Shown here in pieces: positions 1 through 11,100 of a stretch of 64,000 nt of DNA. Source of the stretch: Rhineura floridana (taxonomy: Eukaryota; Chordata; Lepidosauria; Squamata; Rhineuridae); the NCBI RefSeq assembly GCF_030035675.1, contig NC_084499.1:14710699-14774698 (forward strand), read 5' to 3'. Both the position numbers and the translations under genes were made by a program. The notes beneath the pieces were generated by a model. It saw nothing but the letters and a program-made list of their open reading frames with translations. It was not told where the DNA came from and did not search any database. Numbering within the stretch: position 1 is the first letter of the stretch; every line of letters begins with the position of its first letter.

Positions 1-145
1 GTAGACAATACTCGTATGATGGTCCATATAATACAGGTTTCCTGTTTGTGCAGGGTGATGCTGTTCCACAGAGAGATAAGACAGGAATGCTCCTTTGCAC
101 ATCATGATTAAGCCAACCAGAGCTGTAGATTTGTTGTTATGATTA

Positions 146-333
146 AAAATGTAAATGTACTGCCTTCAAGTCAATTCTGACTTATGGTGACCATATGAAT
201 AGGGTTTTCATGAGGCTGAGAGGCAGTGACTGGCCCAAGGTCACCCAGTGAGCTTCATGGCTATGTGGGAATTCAAACCCTGGTCTCCCAGGTCGTAGTC
301 CAACACCTTAACCACTACACCACACTGGCTCTC
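146..333 (-). mobile_element. SINE-A (tRNA head, BovB-like tail)
   Basis: Read on the minus strand, it starts with a tRNA-type promoter (A box in 'gtggtgtagtggttaag', B box near 'ggtttgaattcc') and ends with a tail resembling the BovB 3' end ('cataagtcagaattgac'). The middle of the usual tail is deleted. An 11-bp TSD with one mismatch (tgttatgatta at 135-145, tgttgtgatta at 334-344) marks both ends. Confidence 0.85.
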
Positions 334-406
334 TGTTGTGATTAGGGGGTGGAAAAAATAGCCTTTGTGGATGAAGGCTCTGGATTGGACAGGCCTTGGT
401 TGTAGG

Positions 407-560
407 TACTAGGGCAGGCATTGGGGAACCTTTGGCCCTCCAGATGTTGCTGAACTACAACTCCCATCAGCCCTTGCAGGCATGACCTATGTCCAGGGAT
501 GATGGGAGTTGTAGTTCAGCAACATCTGAAGGGCCAAAGGTTCCCCACAAGTATACTAGG
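407..560. mobile_element. FB136-type foldback element
   Basis: Two arms of about 48 bp, 421-470 and 505-547, are near-perfect reverse complements. Both contain the family core 'actacaactcccatca'. A possible TSD, tactagg, lies at 407-413 and 554-560. There is no coding capacity, so it is a non-autonomous DNA element, probably hAT-like by comparison with better copies in this window. Confidence 0.75.
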
Positions 561-1389
561 AGCCTGCTCTTTTATGTTTTGCTGGTCAACACAGCAGGAC
601 CTTCCGCCGGTCATATTTCAGCCTCTGCAATGCGATCCTGAACTGGATTTGGGTCCAACCCCCAGTTGGCCTTGATGCACGGAGAACGCAAGTTGGCCAG
701 AGCGCTCACCAAAGCCACAAGCCGAGAAAGCAATCTACAATCCACGCGGAGAAATACAGCCTGAGAAACAACAACAAAAGCTGCTTTTCCACAACCCCTT
801 TATGACACAGCTATAGACTTATTTTTTATTGTCCCTTATAAAATATACATAGCTTTTTATTGAATTGCCTGCTGTCGAAATCTGCAAGAATTTTATTGCT
901 TTTTACTGTCCTGGAGAGGAATAAGAACAGCAGTTCCCATGTAATTTTGAAAGAAACCAAGACAGTAAATCTAATTTTGCCCAATATAGGATCGATGATG
1001 AAAAATCATACACTGAACAGGAAATTAGCGATATCAGTGACAAGGAGTTTGGGAATACACTCTGCTGGCACTGAGAATCTACATTTGGATTTTGTTACAT
1101 TTGGGTGATTGCAAAATTGGGGGGTGAGTTGTTCTATAATCTTGGAAAGAACTCCTATAGAAAATGGCGGAGGGGCTGTAAATCAGAGAGAAGAGCACAT
1201 TCCTTCCATTCAAAGGGTCCCAGTTTCAATTTTTGGCACCTCCAGGCAATTGGATGTCATGTAGCAAGAGCTACATTTGAGACTGAGCATAGCCAATCAG
1301 CAAACAATGCTACTAGATGGACCAGTGAGCTGACCATATAAGAAGGCTTTTTGAAGTTTTTAGAATCATTAGGTTGCATCTAGTGCAGT
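561..1389. other. Unassigned DNA, no gene seen
   Basis: I recognise no repeat family, exon or RNA gene here. Two short frames (860-1108, 1105-1341) have no recognisable domain and look like chance frames. Confidence 0.4.
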
Positions 1390-1401
1390 TCTACTTACAG
1401 T

Positions 1402-1617
1402 GGGGACTGCCCAAGTCGATTCCAACTTATGGCGGCCCTATGAATAGGGTTTTCATGGTAAGTGGTATTCAGAGGGGGTTTACCATTGCCTTCCTCTGAG
1501 GCTGAGAGGCAGTGACTGGCCCAAGGTCACCCAGTGAACTTCATGGCCATGTGGGGATTCCAACCCTGGTCTCCCAGGTCATAGTCCAACACCTTAACCA
1601 CCACACCACACTGGCTC
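1402..1617 (-). mobile_element. SINE-A, full length with perfect TSD
   Basis: A complete SINE-A on the minus strand, including the internal section missing from the copy at 146. It is flanked by a perfect 12-bp TSD, tctacttacagt, at 1390-1401 and 1618-1629, so both ends are certain and the insertion is fairly recent. Confidence 0.92.
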
Positions 1618-1659
1618 TCTACTTACAGTAGAACCATTGAAATTACTTAACCTGTTAGT

Positions 1660-1722
1660 CATGCCCATCAGTTTCAGTGGGATTACTCTGAGTAGGACTA
1701 ACTCAATTGCAATTGACATTAA
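1660..1722. repeat. FB120 foldback, one arm
   Basis: Contains the family core 'ctctgagtaggactaac' after 'gttagtcatg'. Only one arm of the element survives. Confidence 0.6.
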
Positions 1723-1789
1723 GGCTAATGGAGTACAATTTATTAACTTGTATCCCACCCTTTTTCCTCCAAGGCATTTAGGGCCTTAT

Positions 1790-3785
1790 CAACTTAGTTG
1801 ATAGAGAACTAGAAGAACTATGGATTGAAATCAGAGCCATTATCAGGGAAGAATGCAAAAAGACAATACCTCTAGTTAAAAAGAGAGAAAGACCTCAATG
1901 GATGACTGACAAAACTCTTAAAATGGTTAAAGAGAGAAAGAAAGCAAAAGCAAAAGCAAAAGGAGACAGAAACACGGTTAGAACCCTAAATACAATAATA
2001 TAGCATAACCTATATGCAGAACATATCATACAGAAAGCAGGACTGTTCCAAGATGAAGAAGGTATGAAAACTGGAGGGAGAAATATCAATATTTAAGATA
2101 TGCAGACGATACCATACTACTAGCAGAAACCAGTAATGATTTGAAACAAATGCTGTTGAAAGTTAAAGAGTAAGTAAGAAAGTAATTTATTACAGTCAGA
2201 GACCAGTCTAAAATACACACAAACTCGGGTGATCACAAAACAAATATTATAACAGGACACGTTTAAAAGCAAAACTCCCCCAAAATCTCAGGTCTATACT
2301 GGCTGTTGAGTTAATTGTGCTCTTCGGTGGGAAATAGCAGCAGGACAAAATCTCGCAACCATAATTGTGACCTGAGAAATTTGGTCGGATAAAAAGTATC
2401 TGACGTAAAAAGCAGCGTCCCTGCCTGGGAGATTTTGCGTGATCGGAGTGATCAGAGTGCATCGGAGATCATAGTAGAAAGCACAGTCCAATAAAACATG
2501 TCCCACAGTTTCCACTGCATCCACTCCACAGGGGCATAGCCGCTCAGCATAAGGGATTTTTTGGAATCTACCGTCTAAGAGGGCCGAAAGTAATACATTG
2601 AATTTGGCCATCGTGAGCCTCGGGGTAGGGAGGAAAGTTAGGAAATACGCAGGGATAAAGGGCCCAGGACACAGAATAGCTCCAAATTTAGGCACTAGTA
2701 GAGAGAGATGGTTTTGGAACTCAACATCGAGGATTTGTTGGAGAATTGCCGCCTGCGCCTTGGTGTGGCCTAGCAAAAGCATAGCAGTAGTCGAGAATCC
2801 TAAGCTGGAGAGTTTCATAGTTAAAGTTTTCTTCCATCTTGACTGGAAGGCGTCTAACAGGACAAGAGGCCAAGCCCACAGGTAGAAACAGGAGTTTTAA
2901 CCAGTACTTGAGCTTGAGTATCCATATACGGGCCTCTATCGAGGGAAGTCCAGTTTCAAGGTAGAGGTAGGCATTAGGGACGCAAGATGGAATACCCAAA
3001 ATCGACCTCAGGAATTTGGTTTGGACCACTTCAAAAGGGGTATATTTATCATATACACTTATCTGGGAGCCGAAAGTTAAAGAGGAAAACACAAAAGCAG
3101 GACTACAGTTGAACGTCAAGAAGCCTGAAGTAATGACAACAGAAGATTCATGTAACTTTAAAGGTGACAACGAGGACATTGAACTTGTAAGGATTATCAA
3201 TACCTTGGCACAATAATTCACCAAAATGGAGACAATAGAGAAGAAATCAGAAGAAGGCTAGGACTGGGGAGGGCAGCTATGAGAGAACTAGAAAAGGTCC
3301 CCATATGAAAAGATGTATCACTGAACACTAAAGTCAAAATAATTCAGACCATGGTATTCCCAATCTCTATGTAAAGATAGGAAGTTGGACAGTGAAAAAA
3401 GCGGTTAAGAGAAAAATCAACTCATTTGAAATGTGGTGTTGGAGGAGCGCTTTGCAGATACCATGGACTGCGAAAAAGACAAATAATTGGGAGTTAGAAC
3501 AAATTAAACCAGAACTATCACTAGAAGCTAAAATGATGAAACTGAGGCTATCATACTTTGGACACATCATGAGAAGATATGTTCACTAGAAAAGACAATA
3601 ATGCTGGGAAAAACAGAAGGGAGTAGAAAAAGAGGGAGACCAAACAAGAGTTGGATCGATTCCATAAAAGAATCCACAGACCTGAACTTACAAGATCTGA
3701 ACAGGGTGGTTTGTAACAGATACTATTGGAGGTTGCTGATTCATAGGGTCGCCATAAGTCGTAACTGCCTTGAAGGCATATAACA
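1790..3785 (+). mobile_element. RTE-BovB LINE, internally deleted and split
   Basis: Translated pieces match the BovB reverse transcriptase in order: a basic segment (KKRERPQWMTDKTLK type) at about 1880-1990, 'NLYAEHIIQKAGL' at about 2009, 'ADDTILLAE' (the catalytic ADD box) at about 2103, then 'TKAGLQLNVKK' after 3085, the 'EMWCWRSALQIPWT' segment at about 3428 and the C-terminal 'RVAISRNCLEGI'. Much of the RT between the first two blocks is deleted and there are several stops and frameshifts, so the copy is dead. A second LINE (2171-3071) interrupts it exactly after 'LLKVKE'. Its last 40 bp match the tail of SINE-A. Confidence 0.85.
2171..3071 (-). mobile_element. Non-LTR retrotransposon 3' end inserted in BovB
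   Basis: Minus-strand frames 2721-3224 and 2294-2818 give the C-terminal half of a reverse transcriptase ('KFLRSILGIPSCVPNAYLYL') followed by a Cys/His knuckle 'ERLCPCGVDAVETVGHVL' ending in LDC. A perfect 13-bp TSD, gaaagttaaagag, lies at 2158-2170 and 3072-3084. The clade is not certain. It is not CR1, L2 or BovB; Vingi is one candidate. A sister copy lies at 40391-40840. It is 5'-truncated and frameshifted. Confidence 0.8.
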
Positions 3786-3794
3786 ACAACATTC

Positions 3795-3960
3795 CACCTT
3801 TCTTCCTCCAAGGCATTCAGGGCACCCCATTTTATCATCTCAACAGCCCTGTGAGGTAGGCTAGGTTGAGAGATGGTGACTGGTCACATAGTAAGCTTCA
3901 TGGCAGAGAGAGGATTTTAAATCCGATCTTCTCAATTCTATCCAATACACCATGGTGGCT
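3795..3960 (-). mobile_element. SINE-A' fragment
   Basis: The minus strand carries the SINE-A' tail (reverse complement of 'cagccctgtgaggtaggct') and a decayed tRNA-like head. It lies directly downstream of the BovB 3' end. Confidence 0.6.
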
Positions 3961-4644
3961 TGTCACTATTTTCACCCAATTATTTTCACCCAAATAATCC
4001 CCGACAGGTAAGAATGATAATACTTATTATTTATGTAGTGCCTGCAGGTGTTCAAAGGTATTCTTGTGATCTGAGTAATCCTTACAACAATGTTGTGTAG
4101 TATGTCAATCTTTTTAGGCCTATAATGTGGAAATGGTGTATATTTGCATTGCTGTCTCTTGTCCTCACTTTCAGTTTTCACATGACTTCATATTTTCACG
4201 TAGCCAATCTAGACTGGCTATGTAACATTGCAATGTCACTCAATTCACTGCATTATCCCTGCGTGGCTAGTAACATGTGTAATTAATCTAGAAAGCGGTT
4301 GCACTCGGACTCAGTCGCCCTCCGTGTTTGTGTGTGGAGTCACAATGTAGCCAAATCTGATTGGATATGTGGTGCCATGACACCTTCACCGCATGATTCC
4401 TGATTGGCAGAGATCATCCATGTGGCTAATCCTGGAAGGAGGAAAAAGCAGTGGCTAGGTTGAGCGGCAGGTGGGCAGGCAGAGTGGTGCCAAATAACAG
4501 TTGCCATGGAATGTAATGGCCCCAAACAGGATTGGAAAAATATTCATGCAATCAAAAGTGTATTTGGGGGGAAATCATTCTATTCTCAACATAAAAATTA
4601 TACTGGAGAAAATTCAGCACCGACCTACACCAAAATGCCAAGAG
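3961..4644. other. Unassigned DNA, no gene seen
   Basis: AT-rich at first, then mixed. No repeat family or exon is recognised. Confidence 0.4.
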
Positions 4645-5205
4645 TCCAGGCTATCTGTCAGACCGTATCTCCCTATATGAACCTGCCCGGGCCCTGAGAT
4701 CTTCAGGAGAGACCCTTCTCACGATCCCAACACCTTCACAAGTGTGACTGGTGGGGACACGAGATAGGGCCTTTTCGGTGGCTGCCCCTAGGCTCTGGAA
4801 CTCCCTCCCTAGGGAGGCAAGAATGGCCTCCTCTGTGCAGTCTTTCCGCCGACAGCAAAAGACTTTTTTCTTCCAGCAGGCCTTTGGAACGGAAGGTTTT
4901 AAGGGTAGTGACTGAAGAGGATGCTGTATGTTATTGTTTTGCCTGTATGCTCCTAAACTGGGTTGCAGTATTTTAAGAGTAATTGGTTTTAACATCTTAA
5001 TAGTTTAATCCTGTTTTAATGCTGATTTTATACGTTTATATGTTTATATTTTTATAGGTTCTTAATGATGTGTGCTTGATTTATCTGGAAGCCGCCTTGA
5101 GTTCCAGTTTGGAAAAAGGGCAGGGTATAAATAAAGATAATAACAATAACAATAACAACAACAACAACAACAACAATAATAATAATAATAATAATAATTG
5201 TAGCA
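4645..5205 (+). mobile_element. L2 LINE 3' fragment with microsatellite tail
   Basis: The plus strand translates, with frameshifts, to the L2 C-terminus ('ISPYMNLPGP', then the 'RLWNSLPREARMASSVQSFR' type segment at about 4785-4850). A 3' UTR follows ('gaagccgccttgagttcc'). It ends in an (AAC)n/(AAT)n tail at 5134-5202, the usual end of an L2 copy. Confidence 0.75.
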
Positions 5206-5448
5206 GTTTTACTCCAATACATTGAGTGTGTGATGTGGGGAGAAGTATCTTAGTTTCTGGAGTCCCTCGTCTGCCCTCTCTACCTGCAGCTCCCAGTGGC
5301 TTCCAGTATCCTCGTTCTAGAAATCATGTTTCTATACATGGCACGGCAGCTACTACAAGATGCATTGGAGAAAGAGGTCATCTTGTAGAGGGCTGTCTGG
5401 GGCAGTTCCCAGGAGCTAGTTCTTAAAGCAATCTCTGTGTTTAAATGT

Positions 5449-5645
5449 GGGGAAGGGCAGCAGGTCAATGGCAGAACACATGCTTTGCACGCAGAAGGTC
5501 CCAGGTTCAATCCCCGCATCTCTAGGTAGGAGTGGGGACATTCCCCTACCTGAAAACCTGGACAGCCACTGCCTGGCATCACGGCCAACTAGACTGAGGC
5601 AGATAGACCAATGGTCTGACTCGGTATATGGCAGCTTCCTATGTA
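5449..5645 (+). mobile_element. SINE-B (tRNA-Ala-like head)
   Basis: The head retains much of a tRNA-Ala gene: 'tttgcacgcagaaggtc' over the anticodon arm and the B box 'ggttcaatcccc'. The tail ends in 'ggcagcttcctatgt'. It is a retroposed SINE, not a functional tRNA, because it lacks the matching acceptor 3' half and continues into the SINE body. Confidence 0.85.
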
Positions 5646-5677
5646 GCATTGGCAAGCTCAGGGGGCACCTAGGCAAA

Positions 5678-8135
5678 GAACATAAGAACATAAGAAGAGC
5701 CTGCTGGATCAGGCCAGTGGCCCATCTAGTCCAGCATCCTGTTCTCACAGTGGCCAACCAGGTGCCTGGGGGAAGCCCGCAAGCAGGACCCGAGTGCAAG
5801 AACACTCTCTCCTCCTGACGCTTCCGGCAACTGGTTTTCAGAAGCATGCTGCCTCTGACTAGGGTGGCAGACCACAGCCATCATGGCTAGTAGCCATTGA
5901 TAGCCCTGTCCTCCATGAATTTGTCTAATCTTCTTTTAAAGCCATCCAAGCTGGTGGCCATTACTGCATCTTGTGGGAGCAAATTCCATAGTTTAACTAT
6001 GCGCTGAGTAAAGAAGTACTTCCTTTTGTCTGTCCTGAATCTTCCAACATTCAGGTTCTTTGCATGTCCACGAGTTCTAGTATTATGAGAGAGGGAGAAG
6101 AACTTTTCTCTATCCACTTTCTCAATGCCATGCATAATTTTATACACTTCTATCATGTCTCCTCTGACCCGCCTTTTCTCTAAACTAAAAAGCCCCAAAT
6201 GCTGCAACCTTTCCTCGTAAGGGAGTCGCTCCATCCCCTTGATCATTCTGGTTGCCCTCTTCTGAACCTTTTCCAACTCTAGAATATCCTTTTTGAGATG
6301 AGGCGACCAGAACTGTACACAGTATTCCAAATGCGGCCACACCATAGATTTATACAACGGCATTATGATATCGGCTGTTTTATTTTCAATACCTTTCCTA
6401 ACTATTGCTAGCATGGAATTTGCCTTTTTCACAGCTGCCGCACACTGGGTCGACATCTTCATCGTGCTGTCCACTACAACCCCAAGGTCTCTCTCCTGGT
6501 CGGTCACCGCCAGTTCAGACCCCATGAGCATATATGTGAAATTCAGATTTTTTGCTCCAATATGCATAATTTTACACTTGTTTATATTGAATTGCATTTG
6601 CCATTTTTCCGCCCATTCACTCAGTTTGGAGAGGTCTTTTTGGAGCTCTTTGCAATCCCTTTTTGTTTTAACAACCCTGAACAATTTAGTGTCGTCAGCA
6701 AACTTGGCCACTTCACTGCTCACTCCTAATTCTAGGTCATTAATGAACAAGTTGAAAAGTACAGGTCCCAATACCGATCCTTGAGGGACTCCACTTTCTA
6801 CAGCCCTCCATTGGGAGAACTGTCCGTTTATTCCTACTCTCTGCTTTCTGCTTCTTAACCAATTCCTTATCCACAAGAGGACCTCTCCTCTTATTCCATG
6901 ACTGCTAAGCTTCCTCAGAAGCCTTTGGTGAGGTACCTTGTCAAACGCTTTTTGAAAGTCTAAGTACACTATGTCCACTGGATCACCTCTATCTATATGC
7001 TTGTTGACACGCTCAAAGAATTCTAATAGGTTACTGAGACAGGACTTTCCCTTGCAGAAGCCATGCTGGCTCTGCTTCAGCAAGGCTTGTTCTTCTATGT
7101 GCTTAGTTAATCTAGCTTTAATAATACTTTCTACCAGTTTTCCAGGGACAGAAGTTAAGCTAACTGGCCTGTAATTTCCGGGATCCCCTCTGGATCCCTT
7201 TTTGAAGATTGGCGTTACATTTGCCACTTTCCAGTCCTCAGGCACGGAGGAGGACCCGAGGGACAAGTTACATATTTTAGTTAGCAGATCAGCAATTTCA
7301 CCTTTGAGTTCTTTGAGAACTCTCGGGTGCATGCCATCTGGGCCCGGTGATTTGTCAGTTTTTATATTGTCCATTAAGCTTAGAACTTCCTCTCTCGTTA
7401 CCACTATTTGTCTTAGTTCCTCAGAATCCCTTCCTGCAAATGTTAGTTCAGGTTCAGGGATCTGCCCTATATCTTCCACTGTGAAGACAGATGCAAAGAA
7501 TTCATTTAGCTTCTCTGCAATCTCCTTATCGTTCTTTAGTACACCTTTGACTCCCTTATCATCCAAGGGTCCAATTGTCTCCCTAGATGGTCTCCTGCTT
7601 TGAATGTATTTATAGAATTTTTTGTTGTTGGTTTTTATGTTCTTAGCAATGTGCTCCTCAAATTCTTTTTTAGCATCCCTTATTGTCTTCTTGCATTTCT
7701 TTTGCCAGAGTTTGTGTTCTTTTTTATTTTCTTCATTCGGACAAGACTTCCATTTTCTGAAGGAAGACTTTTTGCCTCTAAGAGCTTCCTTGACTTTGCT
7801 CGTTAACCATGCTGGCATCTTCTTGGCCCTGGGGTTACCTTTTCTGATCTGCGGTATGCACTCCAGTTGAGCTTCTAATATAGTGTTTTTAAACAACTTC
7901 CAAGCATTTTCGAGTGATGTGACCCTCTGGACTTTGTTTTTCAGCTTTCTTTTTACCAATCCCCTCATTTTTGTGAAGTTTCCTCTTTTGAAGTCAAATG
8001 TGACCGTGTTGGATTTTCTTGGCAATTGGCCAGTTACATGTATGTTTAATTTAATAGCACTGTGGTCACTGCTCCCAATCGGTTCAACAACACTTACATC
8101 TCACACCAGGTCCCGGTCTTTTGCTTTCAAAAAGC
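5678..8135 (-). mobile_element. CR1 LINE, 5'-truncated, long open RT frame
   Basis: A minus-strand CR1-clade LINE. Its 3' UTR occupies 5678-5886 and ends in short tandem 'ttcttatg' units as CR1 copies do. The coding part runs from 5887 upstream through the endonuclease C-terminus, where 'GSSDHSAIKL' (8060-8100) contains the SDH catalytic motif. One stop codon lies just upstream of that motif (about 8102), and the element is truncated near 8135 inside the endonuclease. At least twelve decayed fragments of the same clade occur elsewhere in the window. Confidence 0.93.
5887..8025 (-). CDS. CR1 reverse transcriptase (ORF2 C-terminal part)
   Basis: A 712-residue uninterrupted frame. In a complete element the ORF2 protein nicks target DNA with its N-terminal endonuclease and copies its own RNA. 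Visible here are a basic N-terminal linker (residues 1-150), 'SPGPDGM' (226-232), 'DFQKAFDKV' with a catalytic Asp (356-364), 'GVPQGSVLGPVLF' (412-424), the catalytic box 'FADDTKLF' (442-449) and the CR1 C-terminal domain with 'HLEYCVQFWSPHLKKDI', 'LWNLLPQ' and a final 'INGY'. The listed start is not a true start: the same frame continues upstream to the endonuclease SDH motif and a stop near 8102. The full family protein is about 900-1,000 residues, so the endonuclease is mostly missing and the copy cannot be autonomous. The open frame suggests a young insertion. No host promoter is seen. Confidence 0.9.
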   Translation of the reverse strand: MPRKSNTVTFDFKRGNFTKMRGLVKRKLKNKVQRVTSLENAWKLFKNTILEAQLECIPQIRKGNPRAKKMPAWLTSKVKEALRGKKSSFRKWKSCPNEENKKEHKLWQKKCKKTIRDAKKEFEEHIAKNIKTNNKKFYKYIQSRRPSRETIGPLDDKGVKGVLKNDKEIAEKLNEFFASVFTVEDIGQIPEPELTFAGRDSEELRQIVVTREEVLSLMDNIKTDKSPGPDGMHPRVLKELKGEIADLLTKICNLSLGSSSVPEDWKVANVTPIFKKGSRGDPGNYRPVSLTSVPGKLVESIIKARLTKHIEEQALLKQSQHGFCKGKSCLSNLLEFFERVNKHIDRGDPVDIVYLDFQKAFDKVPHQRLLRKLSSHGIRGEVLLWIRNWLRSRKQRVGINGQFSQWRAVESGVPQGSVLGPVLFNLFINDLELGVSSEVAKFADDTKLFRVVKTKRDCKELQKDLSKLSEWAEKWQMQFNINKCKIMHIGAKNLNFTYMLMGSELAVTDQERDLGVVVDSTMKMSTQCAAAVKKANSMLAIVRKGIENKTADIIMPLYKSMVWPHLEYCVQFWSPHLKKDILELEKVQKRATRMIKGMERLPYEERLQHLGLFSLEKRRVRGDMIEVYKIMHGIEKVDREKFFSLSHNTRTRGHAKNLNVGRFRTDKRKYFFTQRIVKLWNLLPQDAVMATSLDGFKRRLDKFMEDRAINGY

Positions 8136-8198
8136 CAAGGATATTAAGAGGAAGAGAGGAGAATGCAAAGCCCAGAAGGCTCTCTATGGGCTTATGAG

Positions 8199-11100
8199 TT
8201 ATTTATTTATTATTTGATTCATATCCCACCCTTCCTCCCAGCAGGAGCCCAGGATGGCAAACAAAAGCACTAAAAGCACTTTAAAACATCATAAAAACAG
8301 ACTTTGAAATGGGAATGGACTGCCTTCGATTTTGACTTATGGTTTTCATGGTAAGCGGTATTCAGAGGGGGTTTACATTTGCCTCCCTCTGAGGCTAAGA
8401 GGCAGTGACTGGCCCAAGGTGAACTTCATGGCTGTGTGGGGATTCGAACTCTGGTCTCCCAGGTTGTAGTCCAACACTCCAACCATTACACCACACTGGC
8501 TCTCAAAAAACCGCAGACTTTAAAATACATTTAAAAAATCTTTAAAAAAACATTTTTTAAAAAAAGCTTTCAAGACAACTTTTTAAGAAAGGTTAAAAAC
8601 ATATTTTTTTTAAAAAAAAAAGGTTTAAAAACATATTAAAAAGCAATTCCATCACAAAAGCAGACTGGGATAAGGTCTCAACTTAAAAGGCTTGTTGAAA
8701 GAGGAAGGTCTTCAATAGGCACTGAAAATATAACAGTGATGGTGCCTGTCTAATATTTAAAGGGGCGGAATTCCACATGGAGGTGCCCCCACACTAAAGG
8801 TCCATTTCCTATGTTGTGCAGAACGGACCTCCTGATAAAATGGTACCTGTAGGAGTTCCTCACCTGCACAGTGCAGTGATCGACTGGGTATATAAGGGAT
8901 AAGATGATCTTTCAGGTATCCTGGTCCCAAGCTGTATAGGGCTTTGTACACCAAAACTAGAACCTTGAACTTGGCCCTGTAGCAAATGGGCAGCCAGTGC
9001 AGTTCTTTCAGCAGCGGGGTGACATGTTGGCGATACCATGCCCCAGTGAGCAGTCTTGCTGCCACATTTTGCACCAGATGCAGTTTCCGGAACAACCTCA
9101 AGGGCAGCCCCACATAGAGAGAATTGCAGTAAACCAGCCTGGAGGTTATCAGTGTGTGGACAACAGTGGTCAGGCTATCCTGGTCCAGAAACTGCCGCAG
9201 CTGTCTTATCAGCTAAAGCTGGCAAAAGGCACTCCTAGCCACTGAGGTCACCTGGGCCTCTAGAGACAAAGATGGGTCCAGGAGCACCTCCAGACTATGG
9301 CCCTGCTCTTTCAGAGGGAGTACAACCCAATCGAAAGCAGGCAACTGACCAATTATTTGAACTCAGGAACCACCAACCCACAGTGCCTCCGTCTTGCTAG
9401 GATTCAGACTCAGTTTATTGGCCCTCATCCAGCTCACCACTGAGTCCAGGTAGTGGTCCAGGGTTTGTACTGCTCCCAAGGGCTTCATATAGATGTTAAA
9501 CAGCATGGGGGAAAAGATGGTACCCTGCGGCACTCCACAGCACAACTGGCAGGGGGCCGAAAGATAATCACCTAATGCTATTCTCTGAAAACGACCTTGG
9601 AGATAGAATCGGAATCACTCTAAAACAGTGCCTCCAATACCCACCTCACCAAGTTGGCCCAGAAGGATACCATAATCAATGGTATCAAAAGCCGCTGACA
9701 GATCAAGTAAGAGTAACAGGGTTGCACTCCCTCTGTCCTTCTCCCAATAAAGGTAATCCATCAGGGTGACCAAGGCCGACTCAATCCCATAACCAGGCCT
9801 GAACCTAGACTGGAATGGGTCAAGATAATCTGTTTCATCCAAGAGTACTTGCAATTGCTGTGCCACAAACCTCTCAATCACCTTCCCTAAGAACGGGGTA
9901 TTTGTGACCAGTCGGTAATTGTTGCATACCAATGGGTCCAGGGTGGGCTTTTTCAGGAGCGGTCAAATCACCGCCTCTTTCAGGGTGGCTGGAACCACTC
10001 CCTCCTGCAATGATGTGTTGCCCACACCCTGGATCCACTTGGTCAAACCCCTCGGCAAGCTTTAATAAGCCAAGAAGGGCAAGGGTAGAGAGGACACGTT
10101 GCTGGCCGCATCATCGCAAGTACCTTGTCTATGTCATCAGGCCGCATCAACTGAAACTATTCCCAAGAGGTTGCAGCAGATGTTGCACTGGACACCTCAT
10201 TGGGGACTACAGTAGATGTGGATGGAGCATCAAGACAGCTACAAGCACTTTGGCCCTCAAAGTGCCTTGCAAACAATTCATAGTGGGCTTCTGAAGGGTC
10301 TAAAACTCCATTTCCTGGAGTTGATGTCAACAGACCCCTGACAATACGGAAAAGCTCCACTGGACGGCTACTTGAGGATGCGATGGAGGCAGAGAAGTGG
10401 GCCTTTTCCCCCGCTCTCACCACCAAACGGTTATAATGTTTTACTTGTGCCTGATCAGCCTCACTGAATGTCTTTCGCCACTTGCGCTCTAGCCGTCGTT
10501 CAGCCTGTTTCATTGCCCTTAGCTCACTGGTGTACCAAGGTGCAAACCGGGCTCCACAATGCTGGAGAGGGTGCTCGGGGGCAACCATGTCAAGAGCCCA
10601 ATGTGCCTCAGTGTTCCACAGCGTGACAAGGGCTTCAACAGGGTCACCTGCTCTATCTACTGGGAACTCCCCCAGGGCATTCAGGAATCCAGTGGATTCT
10701 ATTAGTCTCTGGGTGCGGACCATCTTAATGTGTCGTTCATCCCTGCAGGGAAGGATTGGAGCCATAAATCTAAACTTCACTAGGACATGGTCTGACCATG
10801 ACAATGGGGAGACACCCCCCATCTCCAGACCACCCCTTCCTCCATCTGGAGCAAAAACCAAGTCGAGGGTGTACCCTGCCCTATGTGTCAGGCCGGTGAC
10901 AACTTGACAATGGTTGTCATGGAGGCCATGAAGTCCTGAGCCGGAACACTACAGGCGGTCCCAGCATGGACATTGAAATCACCCAGGACTATCATTCTGG
11001 GCTCCTCCAATACCACAGCGAAGATGGCCTTTTCCAGCTTAGTCAGAGATGCTGCCGGGCAGCAGAGTGGACGGTACACCAGCAGCAACCCTAGTTTGCT

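Noticed and set aside
3742-3780. A separate SINE at the BovB end
   Set aside because: The matching segment is continuous with the BovB coding frame ('RVAISRNCLEGI'), so it is the LINE's own 3' end.
5674-8170. TSD 'gcaaag' for the long CR1
   Set aside because: The six-base match at 5673-5678 and 8165-8170 is short, and about 30 unexplained bases separate the right copy from recognisable CR1.
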